This document shows, piece by piece, positions 20,500 through 28,689 of a stretch of DNA of 64,000 nt. Position 1 is the stretch's first letter. Each line of letters starts with the position of its first letter. Location of the stretch: assembly GCA_963834365.1 (NCBI GenBank), contig CAWIBS010000036.1, positions 310,001 through 374,000 on the forward strand. Reading direction: 5' to 3'. Under the pieces are notes generated by a model that was given only the letters and a program-made list of their open reading frames with translations, was not told the origin of the DNA and searched no databases. This DNA comes from CAWJAP01 sp963834365 (GTDB lineage: Bacteria; Acidobacteriota; Vicinamibacteria; Vicinamibacterales; Vicinamibacteraceae). Position numbers and translations under genes: made by a program.

Positions 20500-22087
20500 G
20501 TGTCGCGCCGCCTCGCACCGCTCACTCACGCGTCGTTCGACGTCCTGATCATCGGCGGCGGCATCGTCGGTGCCGGGATTGCGCGTGACGCGGCCCTGCG
20601 CGGCCTTTCGGTCGCGCTCGTCGAGCAACACGACTACGGCAGCGGCACCACGGCGGGCTCGACGCGCCTGATCCATGGCGGTCTCCGCTATCTGGAGATG
20701 TTCGACTTTCCCCTCGTGCGTCTCGACCTGCGCGAGCGGGAAACGCTGCTTCGGATAGCGCCGCATCTCGTCAAGGCGCTGCAGTTCGTCCTGCCGTTCT
20801 ATGACGAGCGCCTGTTCGCACGCCTGCGGCTGCGCGCCGGGATGTGGCTGTATGACGCGCTCAGCTTCGACAAGAGCCTGCCGCGCCATCGCGTACTGTC
20901 GGCGTCCGGCGTCCGCGCGCTCGAGCCGGCGTTGAACGCCGACGGCCTCGTCGGCGGCGCCACATATTTCGATGCCCAGGCGGCCATGCCCGAGCGGCTC
21001 TGCCTCGAGAACGTCCTCGACGCGTGCGACCTCGGGGCGGTGGCGGCGAACTACGCGCGGGCCGTGGACGCCAGGCGGGTCGGCGAGGCGCTGTCGCAGG
21101 TCACCGTCCGCGACATGCTCGGCGATGACGAGGTGGAGGTTCGGACGCGGCTGATCGTGAACGCGACCGGCGCGTGGCTCGATCGTGTGAACACCCAGGT
21201 GCTCGCCGACCGCCGGGCACGCCTGCGGACGACCAAGGGCGTGCACCTCGCGTGTCCGCCGACCGTGTCGCGGGCGCTCGCGGTACCGTCTGCGGTGGAT
21301 GGCCGGCTCGTGTTCGTCATTCCCTGGCTCGGCCACACCTGGATCGGGACGACCGACACGGATTTCGACGATGACCCGGCGCAGGCGCGTGCGGACGCGG
21401 CCGACGTCAGCTACCTGCAGGCGTCGGTTCGACGCTATGTGCCAGCGCTCGCCGACGCTCCCGTGCACTTCACCAACGCCGGCGTTCGGGCGCTCGTGCG
21501 GCAGTCCGGACACGAGTCGTCGGTCTCCCGCAGCCACGACCTCGTGGACGGCGATCGGGACGGACATCCGCACCTGATCGAGGTGGTTGGCGGCAAGCTG
21601 ACAGGCTACCGTGCCATTGCCGAGGAAGTGACCGATCTGCTCTGTCGCAAGCTCGGGTCGTCGGAGCGGGCGACGACGGGGCAGCGGCTGCTGCCGGGGG
21701 CTGGAGCGTCCGAGGGGGCCTCGGGACTCCCGATCGAGGCGCTCGAGCCGGTCTATGGGCGTCGGGTCGGGCGGCTCGCGGCGCTCGCCGCCGCGGACCC
21801 GGCGCTGGGCCAGCAACTCGCCCCCGCCTATCCAGACATCGGCGCCCAGGCTGTGCTGGCGGCGCGCGAGGAGCACTGCGCCACCCTCGCCGATTTCCTG
21901 CTCCGGCGGACGCAGGCTCGGGTTCACGGCCGATCAGGGATGGGCGGCCGTTCCGCGCGCAGCCGATCTGCTGGCGCGGGAACTGGGGTGGAGTCCCGTC
22001 CGCCGGGACGCGGAAGTCGCCGCCTATCGAGCCGCCATCGAATCGACGCAGGCCTGGCGACACGGGATGATAAATTCAGATCGATGA
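20500..22087 (+). CDS. glpD: Glycerol-3-phosphate dehydrogenase, FAD-dependent (frameshifted near 3' end)
   Basis: Membrane-associated flavoenzyme that oxidises glycerol-3-phosphate to dihydroxyacetone phosphate and passes electrons to quinone. FAD motif DVLIIGGGIVGAGIARDAALRG, then TTAGSTRLIHGGLRYLEMFDF, the GlpD signature. WIGTTDTDF and EVVGGKLTGYRAIAEEV follow. The C-terminal cap reads ADFLLRRTQ, then after one inserted base near 21918 LGFTADQGWAAVPRAADLL. A start at GTG 20401, overlapping the mqnA stop, is possible but would translate through the palindrome. The TGA at 22085-22087 overlaps the mqnC ATG. A glpD inside an mqn operon is unusual. Confidence 0.9.
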
Positions 22088-23310
22088 CGATCGACGCCCT
22101 CGCCCGCAAGGTGGACGCCGGCACACGCCTCGACGCCGAGGACGCGCTGGCGCTCTACACGCAGGCGCCGACGGCTCTGCTGGGCCGTCTGGCCGACGGC
22201 GTGCGCGCCCGGAAACATCCGGAGCGGATCGTCACCTACATCATCGACCGCAACGTCAACTACACGAACATCTGCGTGGCGCGCTGCAACTTCTGCGCCT
22301 TCTACCGGCCGGTGGGGCACGGCGACGGCTACGTCCTGTCGTTCGACGAGATCTTCCGGAAGATCGACGAGACGATCGCGGTCGGCGGCGTGCAGTTGCT
22401 GCTGCAGGGCGGACACAATCCGGACCTGCCGCTGCAGTGGTACGAGGATCTGTTTCGCGCCGTGAAGGCGCGCTACCCGGACTTCAAGCTGCACGCGCTG
22501 TCGCCGTCGGAGGTGCTGCACATCTCGCGGCTCTCGCGGCTGTCCACGCCCGAGGTGATCGCCCGGCTCATCGACGCCGGGCTCGACAGCATCCCCGGCG
22601 GCGGCGCCGAGATCCTCGTCGATCGCGTGCGCAAGCTCCTCAACTGCTACAGCAAATCCACCGCCGACGAATGGCTGCGCATCATGGGCGAGGCGCACGC
22701 GGCGGGGCTGCGCACCACGGCGACGATGATGTACGGCAGCGTCGAGACGATGGCCGAGCGCGTCGAGCATCTGGTGCGGCTGCGCGAGCTGCAGGATCGC
22801 ACCGGCGGCTTCACCGCCTTCATTGCCTGGAGCTATCAGCCGGAGCACACCGAGCTGGGCCTGCACGAAGCCACCGGCGTGGATTACCTGCGCACACTCG
22901 CGCTCGCACGCATCGTCCTCGACAATTTCGACAATCTGCAGGCCTCGTGGGTGACGCAGGGCGGCAAGGTGGGTCAGATGAGTCTTGCCTTCGGCGCCAA
23001 CGACATGGGCAGCGTGATGATCGAGGAGAACGTCGTGCGGGCGGCGGGGGCGAGCTACTGCATGGACGAAGTCGAGATCGTCCGCAACGTGGAGAACGCC
23101 GGCTTCACCGCGCAGCGTCGCAACATGCACTACGAGATACTCGGCAACCCGATCTTCCGCGAGCGCGCCATGCCGCGCCGCTTGTCGCTCGACGTCGCCA
23201 AGGCCGAGGGCGACGCGCTCATGCCCGACGAGCTGTCAGGCTACGCCGCGCGCAGCCGCGGCGCCCGCGAGCGCCGCACGACCGTCCCGACGAGCGATCG
23301 CGTGCACTGA
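22084..23310 (+). CDS. mqnC: Cyclic dehypoxanthinyl futalosine synthase MqnC
   Basis: Radical-SAM cyclase of the futalosine pathway, 408 aa. The cluster motif is NYTNICVARCNFCAF with Cys64, Cys68 and Cys71. GGVQLLLQGGHNPDLPLQWYE, SPSEVLHISRLS, GLDSIPGGGAEIL and TTATMMYGSVET are family blocks. FGANDMGSVMIEENVVRAAGA near the end is typical of MqnC. The start is ATGA-overlapped with glpD. This is the only intact radical-SAM Mqn enzyme in the window. Confidence 0.95.
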   Translation: MTIDALARKVDAGTRLDAEDALALYTQAPTALLGRLADGVRARKHPERIVTYIIDRNVNYTNICVARCNFCAFYRPVGHGDGYVLSFDEIFRKIDETIAVGGVQLLLQGGHNPDLPLQWYEDLFRAVKARYPDFKLHALSPSEVLHISRLSRLSTPEVIARLIDAGLDSIPGGGAEILVDRVRKLLNCYSKSTADEWLRIMGEAHAAGLRTTATMMYGSVETMAERVEHLVRLRELQDRTGGFTAFIAWSYQPEHTELGLHEATGVDYLRTLALARIVLDNFDNLQASWVTQGGKVGQMSLAFGANDMGSVMIEENVVRAAGASYCMDEVEIVRNVENAGFTAQRRNMHYEILGNPIFRERAMPRRLSLDVAKAEGDALMPDELSGYAARSRGARERRTTVPTSDRVH

Positions 23311-23515
23311 TTCGGTAGATCAGTCTTCGGTCGTCAGTCTTCGGTCCGTGGTGCACACTCGCCGGACCTGAAGGTCCGGCCTACCGTTTCCATAGTCCGG
23401 CCTCCCGTTTCCATAGACGTTCGGTAGGGCGGGGCTTCAGTCCCGCCGCAGGCCGGGCGCAGCCCGGCACAAGCCCCGAAGACCGAAGACCGAAGACCGA
23501 GGACCAAAGACCCTT
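23311..23515. repeat. Composite intergenic repeat: heptad words flanking REP-like palindromes
   Basis: The 287-bp gap between mqnC and sdhC has no gene. Left edge: cagtcttcggtcgtcagtct (23321-23340). Right edge: repeats of gaagacc (23478-23511), the reverse complement of the left words. Between them lie gccggacctgaaggtccggc (23361-23380), ggcggggcttcagtcccgcc (23428-23447), gccgggcgcagcccggc (about 23452-23468) and two copies of cctaccgtttccatag / cctcccgtttccatag. Folded, it would form one long stem carrying smaller hairpins. Confidence 0.65.
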
Positions 23516-23597
23516 TCTGGCGTTTGACTTTCCCCGATGGCCTGGATTCTACTTTTCCCGGTTTCGACCGTTCGGTTCGATCGGTTCCGGGGATCCC

Positions 23598-24401
23598 ATG
23601 GCTGATGTGCAGGTGGTGGCGCGGCGGGGGTTCGGGGAGACGACACGCCGCGACGCCTGGTGGGTGATCCCGGTCTCGGTCTTCCTCGGGCTTTCGACGT
23701 TCGTTGTCTATTCCACGTGGGCCGCCTTTCAGGGCGAGCATTACACCCACGGTCCGTATCTCTCGCCGTTCTACTCGCCCGAGCTCTTCGGCGACTCGCC
23801 GCACGCGTGGTTCGGACCGAAGCCGGGATGGTGGCCCGGATGGCTGCCGTTCTCGCCGGCGCTGTTGATCCTGTGGGCGCCCGGCGGGTTTCGCTTCACC
23901 TGCTACTACTACCGCGGCGCCTACTACAAGGCGTTCTGGGCCGATCCGCCGGCCTGCACGGTGGGCGAGCCCCGCCCGCAGGCCTACCGCGGTGAAGCAT
24001 CGTTCCCGCTCATTCTGCAGAACGTGCACCGCTACTTCCTCTACCTGGCGCTGGGCTTCGTCGTCCTGCTGGCGTACGACGCGTGGAAGGCGCTGTGGTT
24101 CGTCGATGCGGCGACGGGCCGTGAGTCGTTCGGCATCGGCGTCGGCTCGCTCGTGCTGGCGGCCAACGTCGTGTGTCTCGCCAGCTACACCTTCGGGTGC
24201 CACTCGCTGCGGCACCTGGTCGGCGGCCGCGTCGACTGCCTGGCGGGCGCGCCGGGCCAGCACGCCTGCTACCGCGGCGTGAGCGCATTCACCCGGGCGC
24301 ACCAGCGCTGGGCCTGGATCAGTCTGTTCATCGTCGGCTTTTCCGATCTCTACGTGCGCCTCTGCTCGATGGGTGTCTGGACCGACTGGAGGCTGCTCTG
24401 A
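23598..24401 (+). CDS. sdhC: Succinate dehydrogenase membrane anchor / cytochrome b-like subunit
   Basis: 267-aa membrane protein directly before sdhA and sdhB. About five hydrophobic helices are visible: VIPVSVFLGLSTFVVYSTWAAF, LPFSPALLILWAPGG, YFLYLALGFVVLLAYDAW, SLVLAANVVCLASYTFG and WAWISLFIVGFSDLYVRL. HGPYLSPFYSPELFG before the second helix resembles the large anchor of actinobacterial Sdh1-type enzymes rather than small SdhC/SdhD pairs. Histidines in QNVHRYFLY and CHSLRHL are possible haem ligands; I cannot confirm them. Its stop overlaps the sdhA start (TGATG). Confidence 0.8.
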   Translation: MADVQVVARRGFGETTRRDAWWVIPVSVFLGLSTFVVYSTWAAFQGEHYTHGPYLSPFYSPELFGDSPHAWFGPKPGWWPGWLPFSPALLILWAPGGFRFTCYYYRGAYYKAFWADPPACTVGEPRPQAYRGEASFPLILQNVHRYFLYLALGFVVLLAYDAWKALWFVDAATGRESFGIGVGSLVLAANVVCLASYTFGCHSLRHLVGGRVDCLAGAPGQHACYRGVSAFTRAHQRWAWISLFIVGFSDLYVRLCSMGVWTDWRLL

Positions 24402-26227
24402 TGGCAGCCTGGCAGACCCACGACTACGATGTGCTCATCATCGGCGCGGGCGGAGCGGGACTGAGGGCGGCGATCGAAGCATCCGCGGCCGGCGTCTCCG
24501 TCGGCGTGGTCTGCAAGTCCCTTCTCGGAAAGGCGCACACGGTGATGGCCGAGGGCGGCATCGCGGCGGCGCTCTCGAACGTCGACGATCGCGATGGCTG
24601 GCAGGTGCACTTCGCCGACACGATGCGCGGCGGCCAGTACGTCAACAACGCGCGGATGGCCGAGATTCACGCCCGGGAAGCGCCCGCGCGCGTGCGCGAG
24701 CTCGAAGCCTGGGGGGCGCTGTTCGATCGCACGGCCGACGGCCGGATCCTGCAACGCAACTTCGGCGGCCATCGGTATCCGCGCCTTGCGCACGTCGGGG
24801 ATCGGACCGGCCTGGAGATGATCCGCACGCTCCAGGACCACGGCGTCCACCAGGGCATCACGTTTCACATGGAATGCACGGTCACGCGCCTGCTGACGTC
24901 GGGCGAGGGCATCGTCGGCGCCTTCGGCTACGACCGTGAGAAGGGCCGGTTCCGCGTGTTCACCGCCAGGGCGGTCGTGCTGGCGACGGGCGGGATCGGC
25001 CGGGCATTCTCGGTGACGAGCAACAGCTGGGAGTACACGGGCGATGGCCATGCCCTGGCGTACGACGCGGGCGCGGACCTCATCGACATGGAGTTCGTTC
25101 AGTTCCATCCGACCGGCATGGTCTGGCCGCCGAGCGTCCGCGGCATCCTCGTCACCGAGGGCGTTCGCGGCGAGGGTGGCGTGCTGCGCAACCGGGACGG
25201 CCGCCGCTTCATGTTCGATCACATTCCCGATCTGTACGCGACCCAGACGGCGACCGACGAGGAAGAGGGCTGGCGCTACTGCCAGGGCGACAAGAGTGCC
25301 AACCGGCCGCCCGAGCTCCTGACCCGCGACCACGTCGCGCGCTGCATCGTCCGCGAGATCCGCGAAGGGCGGGGGAGCCCGCACGGCGGGGTGTTCCTGG
25401 ACATCTCGTGGATCAAGGCGCGGGTGCCGAACGGCGAGGATCACATCCGCCGCAAGCTGCCGAGCATGTACCACCAGTTCAAGGAGCTCGCGGGCATCGA
25501 CATCACGAAAGAGCCGATGGAAGTTGGACCGACGACGCACTACGTGATGGGCGGGGTGCGGGTGGATGCCGAGACGCAGATGTCGTCGGTTCCCGGACTG
25601 TTCGCCGCTGGCGAATGCGGCGCCGGCCTGCACGGGGCCAACCGCCTCGGCGGCAACTCGTTGTCGGACCTGCTCGTGTTCGGCAAGCGGGCCGGCGAGC
25701 ACGCCGCCGCGTTCGCCCGCTCGCGGGGCGAGACCGAGACCCGCGTCGACGAGTCGCAGGCCGACGCGGCCGCGCGCGCGGCGCTCGAGCCGCTCGAGCG
25801 CCAGGGGAGCGCCGACACGGGAAATCCCTTCCGGATCCAGCACGATCTGCAGTCGATGATGCAGAAGCTCGTGGGGATCGTGCGCCGCGAGGACGAGATG
25901 CGCGAGGCGCTCGACGGGCTCCGGCTGTTGCGCCAGCGCGCGACCCAGGCCATCTCGCCGGGGAACCGGGAATACAACCCGGGTTGGCACACCGCGCTCG
26001 ATCTCGACAACCTGCTGACGGTCTCCGAGGCCGTCACGCTGGCGGCGCTCGAACGGCGGGAGAGCCGTGGCGCGCAGTTCCGCGACGACTATCCGGACAG
26101 GGATCCCGTCTTCGGCAAGCTGACGATCGTCGTCCGCAAGGGCGCCGATGGCACGATGCACGTCGTGCGCGAGCCGATTCCGGAGCTGAGCGCCGAGCAC
26201 AAGGCGATCGTGGAGGCGAACAGGTGA
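24401..26227 (+). CDS. sdhA: Succinate dehydrogenase flavoprotein subunit
   Basis: Oxidises succinate to fumarate and passes electrons to SdhB. 608 aa, intact. FAD motif DVLIIGAGGAGLRAAIEA; KSLLGKAHTVMAEGGIAAAL; EFVQFHPTGM; TEGVRGEGGVLRN with the active-site arginine region; HGANRLGGNSLSDLLVFGKRAGE. The sequence is closer to Sdh1/fumarate reductase-like bacterial forms than to the mitochondrial type. It is TGATG-coupled to sdhC and overlaps sdhB by 4 nt. Confidence 0.94.
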   Translation: MAAWQTHDYDVLIIGAGGAGLRAAIEASAAGVSVGVVCKSLLGKAHTVMAEGGIAAALSNVDDRDGWQVHFADTMRGGQYVNNARMAEIHAREAPARVRELEAWGALFDRTADGRILQRNFGGHRYPRLAHVGDRTGLEMIRTLQDHGVHQGITFHMECTVTRLLTSGEGIVGAFGYDREKGRFRVFTARAVVLATGGIGRAFSVTSNSWEYTGDGHALAYDAGADLIDMEFVQFHPTGMVWPPSVRGILVTEGVRGEGGVLRNRDGRRFMFDHIPDLYATQTATDEEEGWRYCQGDKSANRPPELLTRDHVARCIVREIREGRGSPHGGVFLDISWIKARVPNGEDHIRRKLPSMYHQFKELAGIDITKEPMEVGPTTHYVMGGVRVDAETQMSSVPGLFAAGECGAGLHGANRLGGNSLSDLLVFGKRAGEHAAAFARSRGETETRVDESQADAAARAALEPLERQGSADTGNPFRIQHDLQSMMQKLVGIVRREDEMREALDGLRLLRQRATQAISPGNREYNPGWHTALDLDNLLTVSEAVTLAALERRESRGAQFRDDYPDRDPVFGKLTIVVRKGADGTMHVVREPIPELSAEHKAIVEANR

Positions 26228-26964
26228 ACGCCACGTTCCGGATCTGGCGCGGGGACGCGAGCGGCGGCGCCCTGAAGGACTATCGCACCGAGGTGTCGGA
26301 AGGCATGGTCGTGCTCGACGCCGTGCATCAGGTGCAGGCGGAATCGGCGCCCGATCTCGCGGTCCGCTGGAATTGCAAGGCCGGCAAGTGCGGCTCCTGC
26401 TCAGCCGAGGTCAACGGTCAGCCGAGGCTGATGTGCATGGCGCGGCTGAGCGATCTCGACCTGACGCAGCCGGTCACGATCGAGCCGATGCAGGCCTTTC
26501 CGCTGATGCGCGATCTCGTGAGCGACGTATCCTGGAACTTCGCGGTCAAGCAGAAAATCAAACCCTTCACGCCGCGGCAGCCGGACGCGCCCGACGGCAC
26601 CTGGCGGATTGCTCAGGCCGACGTCGACCGCGTGCAGGAGTTCCGCAAGTGCATCGAGTGCTTCCTCTGCCAGGACGTGTGCCATGTCCTCCGGGACCAT
26701 CACCGGCACGAGGCGTTCATCGGGCCGCGGTTCCTCGTCTACGCCGCCGCGCTCGAGATGCACCCGCTCGACGTGGAGGACCGCATCGAGGACCTGAAAT
26801 CCACCCACGGCGTGGGCTACTGCAACATCACCAAGTGCTGCACGAAAGTCTGTCCGGAGCACATCACGATCACCGACAATGCGATCATTCCGTTGAAGGA
26901 GCGCGTGGTGGACCGGTTCTACGATCCGCTCACGCGCCTGCTGCGGCTGGTGAAGCCAGCCTGA
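26224..26964 (+). CDS. sdhB: Succinate dehydrogenase iron-sulfur subunit
   Basis: Electron relay of complex II, 246 aa. The 2Fe-2S cluster ligands are in CKAGKCGSC followed by MCMARL. The second domain has CIECFLCQDVC and CNITKCCTKVCPEH, consistent with the 4Fe-4S and 3Fe-4S clusters. The N-terminal FRIWRGD...GALKDY is a ferredoxin beta-grasp start. It begins GTG, overlapping sdhA. The electron acceptor is presumably menaquinone, given the neighbouring mqn genes. Confidence 0.93.
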   Translation: MNATFRIWRGDASGGALKDYRTEVSEGMVVLDAVHQVQAESAPDLAVRWNCKAGKCGSCSAEVNGQPRLMCMARLSDLDLTQPVTIEPMQAFPLMRDLVSDVSWNFAVKQKIKPFTPRQPDAPDGTWRIAQADVDRVQEFRKCIECFLCQDVCHVLRDHHRHEAFIGPRFLVYAAALEMHPLDVEDRIEDLKSTHGVGYCNITKCCTKVCPEHITITDNAIIPLKERVVDRFYDPLTRLLRLVKPA

Positions 26965-26973
26965 GGAGACCTC

Positions 26974-27486
26974 ATGTTTGCGCTGAAGCGGCTGTCGCCC
27001 GACGCGATCCCGGCGGCGCTCGAGCGAGCCGAGCGTTACCGGTTGCTGAACGAGCCGATCGATGCCGAGAGCATCTGTGAGGACGTGCTCGCGATTGCGC
27101 CCGGCCATCAGGGCGCGCTGGTCATGCTGCTGCTGGCGTTGACCGACCAGTTCGGGGAGCGCCTCGGCCCGGCGCTGGCGCGCTCACGGAGCGTGCTCGC
27201 GCAGATCGAGGATTCGTATTCCCGGTTGTACTATTCGGGCCTGCTGGCGGAGCGAGCGGCCAAGGCACACCTGCGCCGTGGCGGGTTCGCGTCCGGGCAC
27301 GTCGCCTACGAGCTCGCGTCCGAGGCCATGGCCGCGTACGAGCAGGCCGCCGCCCAGGCGCCCGCGGGCAACGACGAGGCCACGTTGCGCTGGAATACGT
27401 GCGCGCGCCTCATCGACGCCAATCCGAACATGGTGCCCGCGCCGCGCGAGCGGGAAGAGGCGATGCTGGACGCGCGGGTCGACTAG
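26974..27486 (+). CDS. Uncharacterised TPR-like helical protein
   Basis: 170 aa, 9 bp after sdhB with a GAGGAG ribosome site, so probably co-transcribed. The sequence alternates Ala/Leu-rich helices (ALERAERYRLLNEPIDAESICEDVLAIAPGHQGALVMLLLAL and SEAMAAYEQAAAQAPAGNDEATLRWNTCARL) in a pattern like tetratricopeptide repeats. No signal peptide, no cysteine cluster, no known catalytic motif. A role tied to complex II assembly would be a guess from position only. Confidence 0.7.
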   Translation: MFALKRLSPDAIPAALERAERYRLLNEPIDAESICEDVLAIAPGHQGALVMLLLALTDQFGERLGPALARSRSVLAQIEDSYSRLYYSGLLAERAAKAHLRRGGFASGHVAYELASEAMAAYEQAAAQAPAGNDEATLRWNTCARLIDANPNMVPAPREREEAMLDARVD

Positions 27487-27640
27487 CCAGCGACCAACTC
27501 CAACTACCAACTACGAACTACCAACTACGAACTACGAACTACGAACTACGAACTACGACCAACGACACGACGATCGTTCGTACCTGGTAGCTGGTAGACT
27601 GGTGCCTAGCGTAGCTGGTAGCTGGTAGCTGGTAGCTGTC
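27487..27640. repeat. Heptad-word hairpin between convergent genes
   Basis: Left half (about 27495-27560): at least eight copies of 7-mers ccaacta / cgaacta. Centre: acgacgatcgttcgt, itself palindromic. Right half (about 27580-27640): copies of gtagctg, close to the reverse complement of the left words with c and a exchanged. The tract sits exactly between the stop of the TPR-like gene and the stop of the DUF1080 gene on the other strand. A bidirectional terminator role is plausible. Confidence 0.75.
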
Positions 27641-28524
27641 TAGGTCCCTGCGATCGGCGTGACGACGACTTTCCGGAACCACACCTTGCCGTGGTCGCCC
27701 TGGAGCATGATCGGGCCGGGCTCGGTTTCGTTCGCATCGAGCGCGCCGCCCGTGATCGCCGGAATCGCGACGTTGTCCTGCACCGTCTGCCCGTTGAGCA
27801 CGACCGTCACGTGATTGCCGACGATCGTCGCCTCCATCGCCTGCCACTCGCCCGGCGCCTTGCTGGCGTTCACCTTCGGCGCCACCCACGCGTAGAGCGA
27901 CATGTGCCCGTGGCTTTCGGGCGGCTTGCCCAGGTCGTCGAGCACCTGCAGCTCGTAGCGCCCGCGCAGGTAGATGCCGCTGTTGCTGGCCTTTTCCAGC
28001 TTGTACTCGGCTTGAATACGGAAATCCTTGAAATGCTGCTTCGAGACCAGGTTGTTGGCCTTGGCCTCGTTCGTCATGGCGCCGTCCGCCATGGTCCAGC
28101 CCGACGGACGCTCTTTGTGCTGGACGTCCCAGGCGTCGAGCGACGTCAAATCGACGGCCTTGCCGAAGGCGTGGCGCGCGTTGGCGTTCGCGTCCTTCCA
28201 CGCGGGCGGGCGGACGCCGACCCACGTGATGGCCGCGCCCTGCGCCGTCGTCGTGCTTCCAATCAGTTTCCCGCCTTCGAGCTTCGCGCGATGCTCGGGA
28301 GCCGTCCGGCCCTGACCCGCGGCAGGACGGAACACGAGCTCGGGGCCCTCGATCTTGATCTCGGGCAGCGCGACCGGGCTTCCGCCGCGATTGAGGAACT
28401 TGCCACTGAGCTTGCCGCCGTCCTCTTTCACCTCCAGCCAGTAGACCTGGCCCGCGGCGTCACCAGTGCCGGTGAGATTCCAGCGGCCGAGAAATCCCGA
28501 ATTGTCGGCCTGCAGCGACGCCAT
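27640..28524 (-). CDS. DUF1080-family secreted protein (3-keto-disaccharide hydrolase-like)
   Basis: Concanavalin-like beta-sandwich domain of the DUF1080 family, many copies of which occur in Acidobacteriota and Bacteroidota. Some members cleave 3-keto-glycosides. Visible blocks: KDFRIQAEYKLEKASNSGIYLRGRYELQVLDD, the family core, and ANETEPGPIMLQGDHGKVWFRKV at the C-terminus. The N-terminal half has a second strand-rich region. Upstream of this ATG the frame is open as VLAALLACSAMASLQA, which looks like a signal peptide. It would start at ATG 28570 if one inserted base is removed. Convergent with the sdh operon. Confidence 0.78.
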   Translation of the reverse strand: MASLQADNSGFLGRWNLTGTGDAAGQVYWLEVKEDGGKLSGKFLNRGGSPVALPEIKIEGPELVFRPAAGQGRTAPEHRAKLEGGKLIGSTTTAQGAAITWVGVRPPAWKDANANARHAFGKAVDLTSLDAWDVQHKERPSGWTMADGAMTNEAKANNLVSKQHFKDFRIQAEYKLEKASNSGIYLRGRYELQVLDDLGKPPESHGHMSLYAWVAPKVNASKAPGEWQAMEATIVGNHVTVVLNGQTVQDNVAIPAITGGALDANETEPGPIMLQGDHGKVWFRKVVVTPIAGT

Positions 28525-28689
28525 CGCAGAACAGGCGAGCAGAGCGGCGAGTACAGGATCGTGGTGACATCAGGCACTCCAAGCAGAAATGCGGTCGCGT
28601 TCTTATGCCAGAATCCTAACTGATTTCTGGCGGCGCAGGGCTCGAGGCTCGCGTCGTCCGATCCGATCATTCCGCGCCCAGATCCCTCC

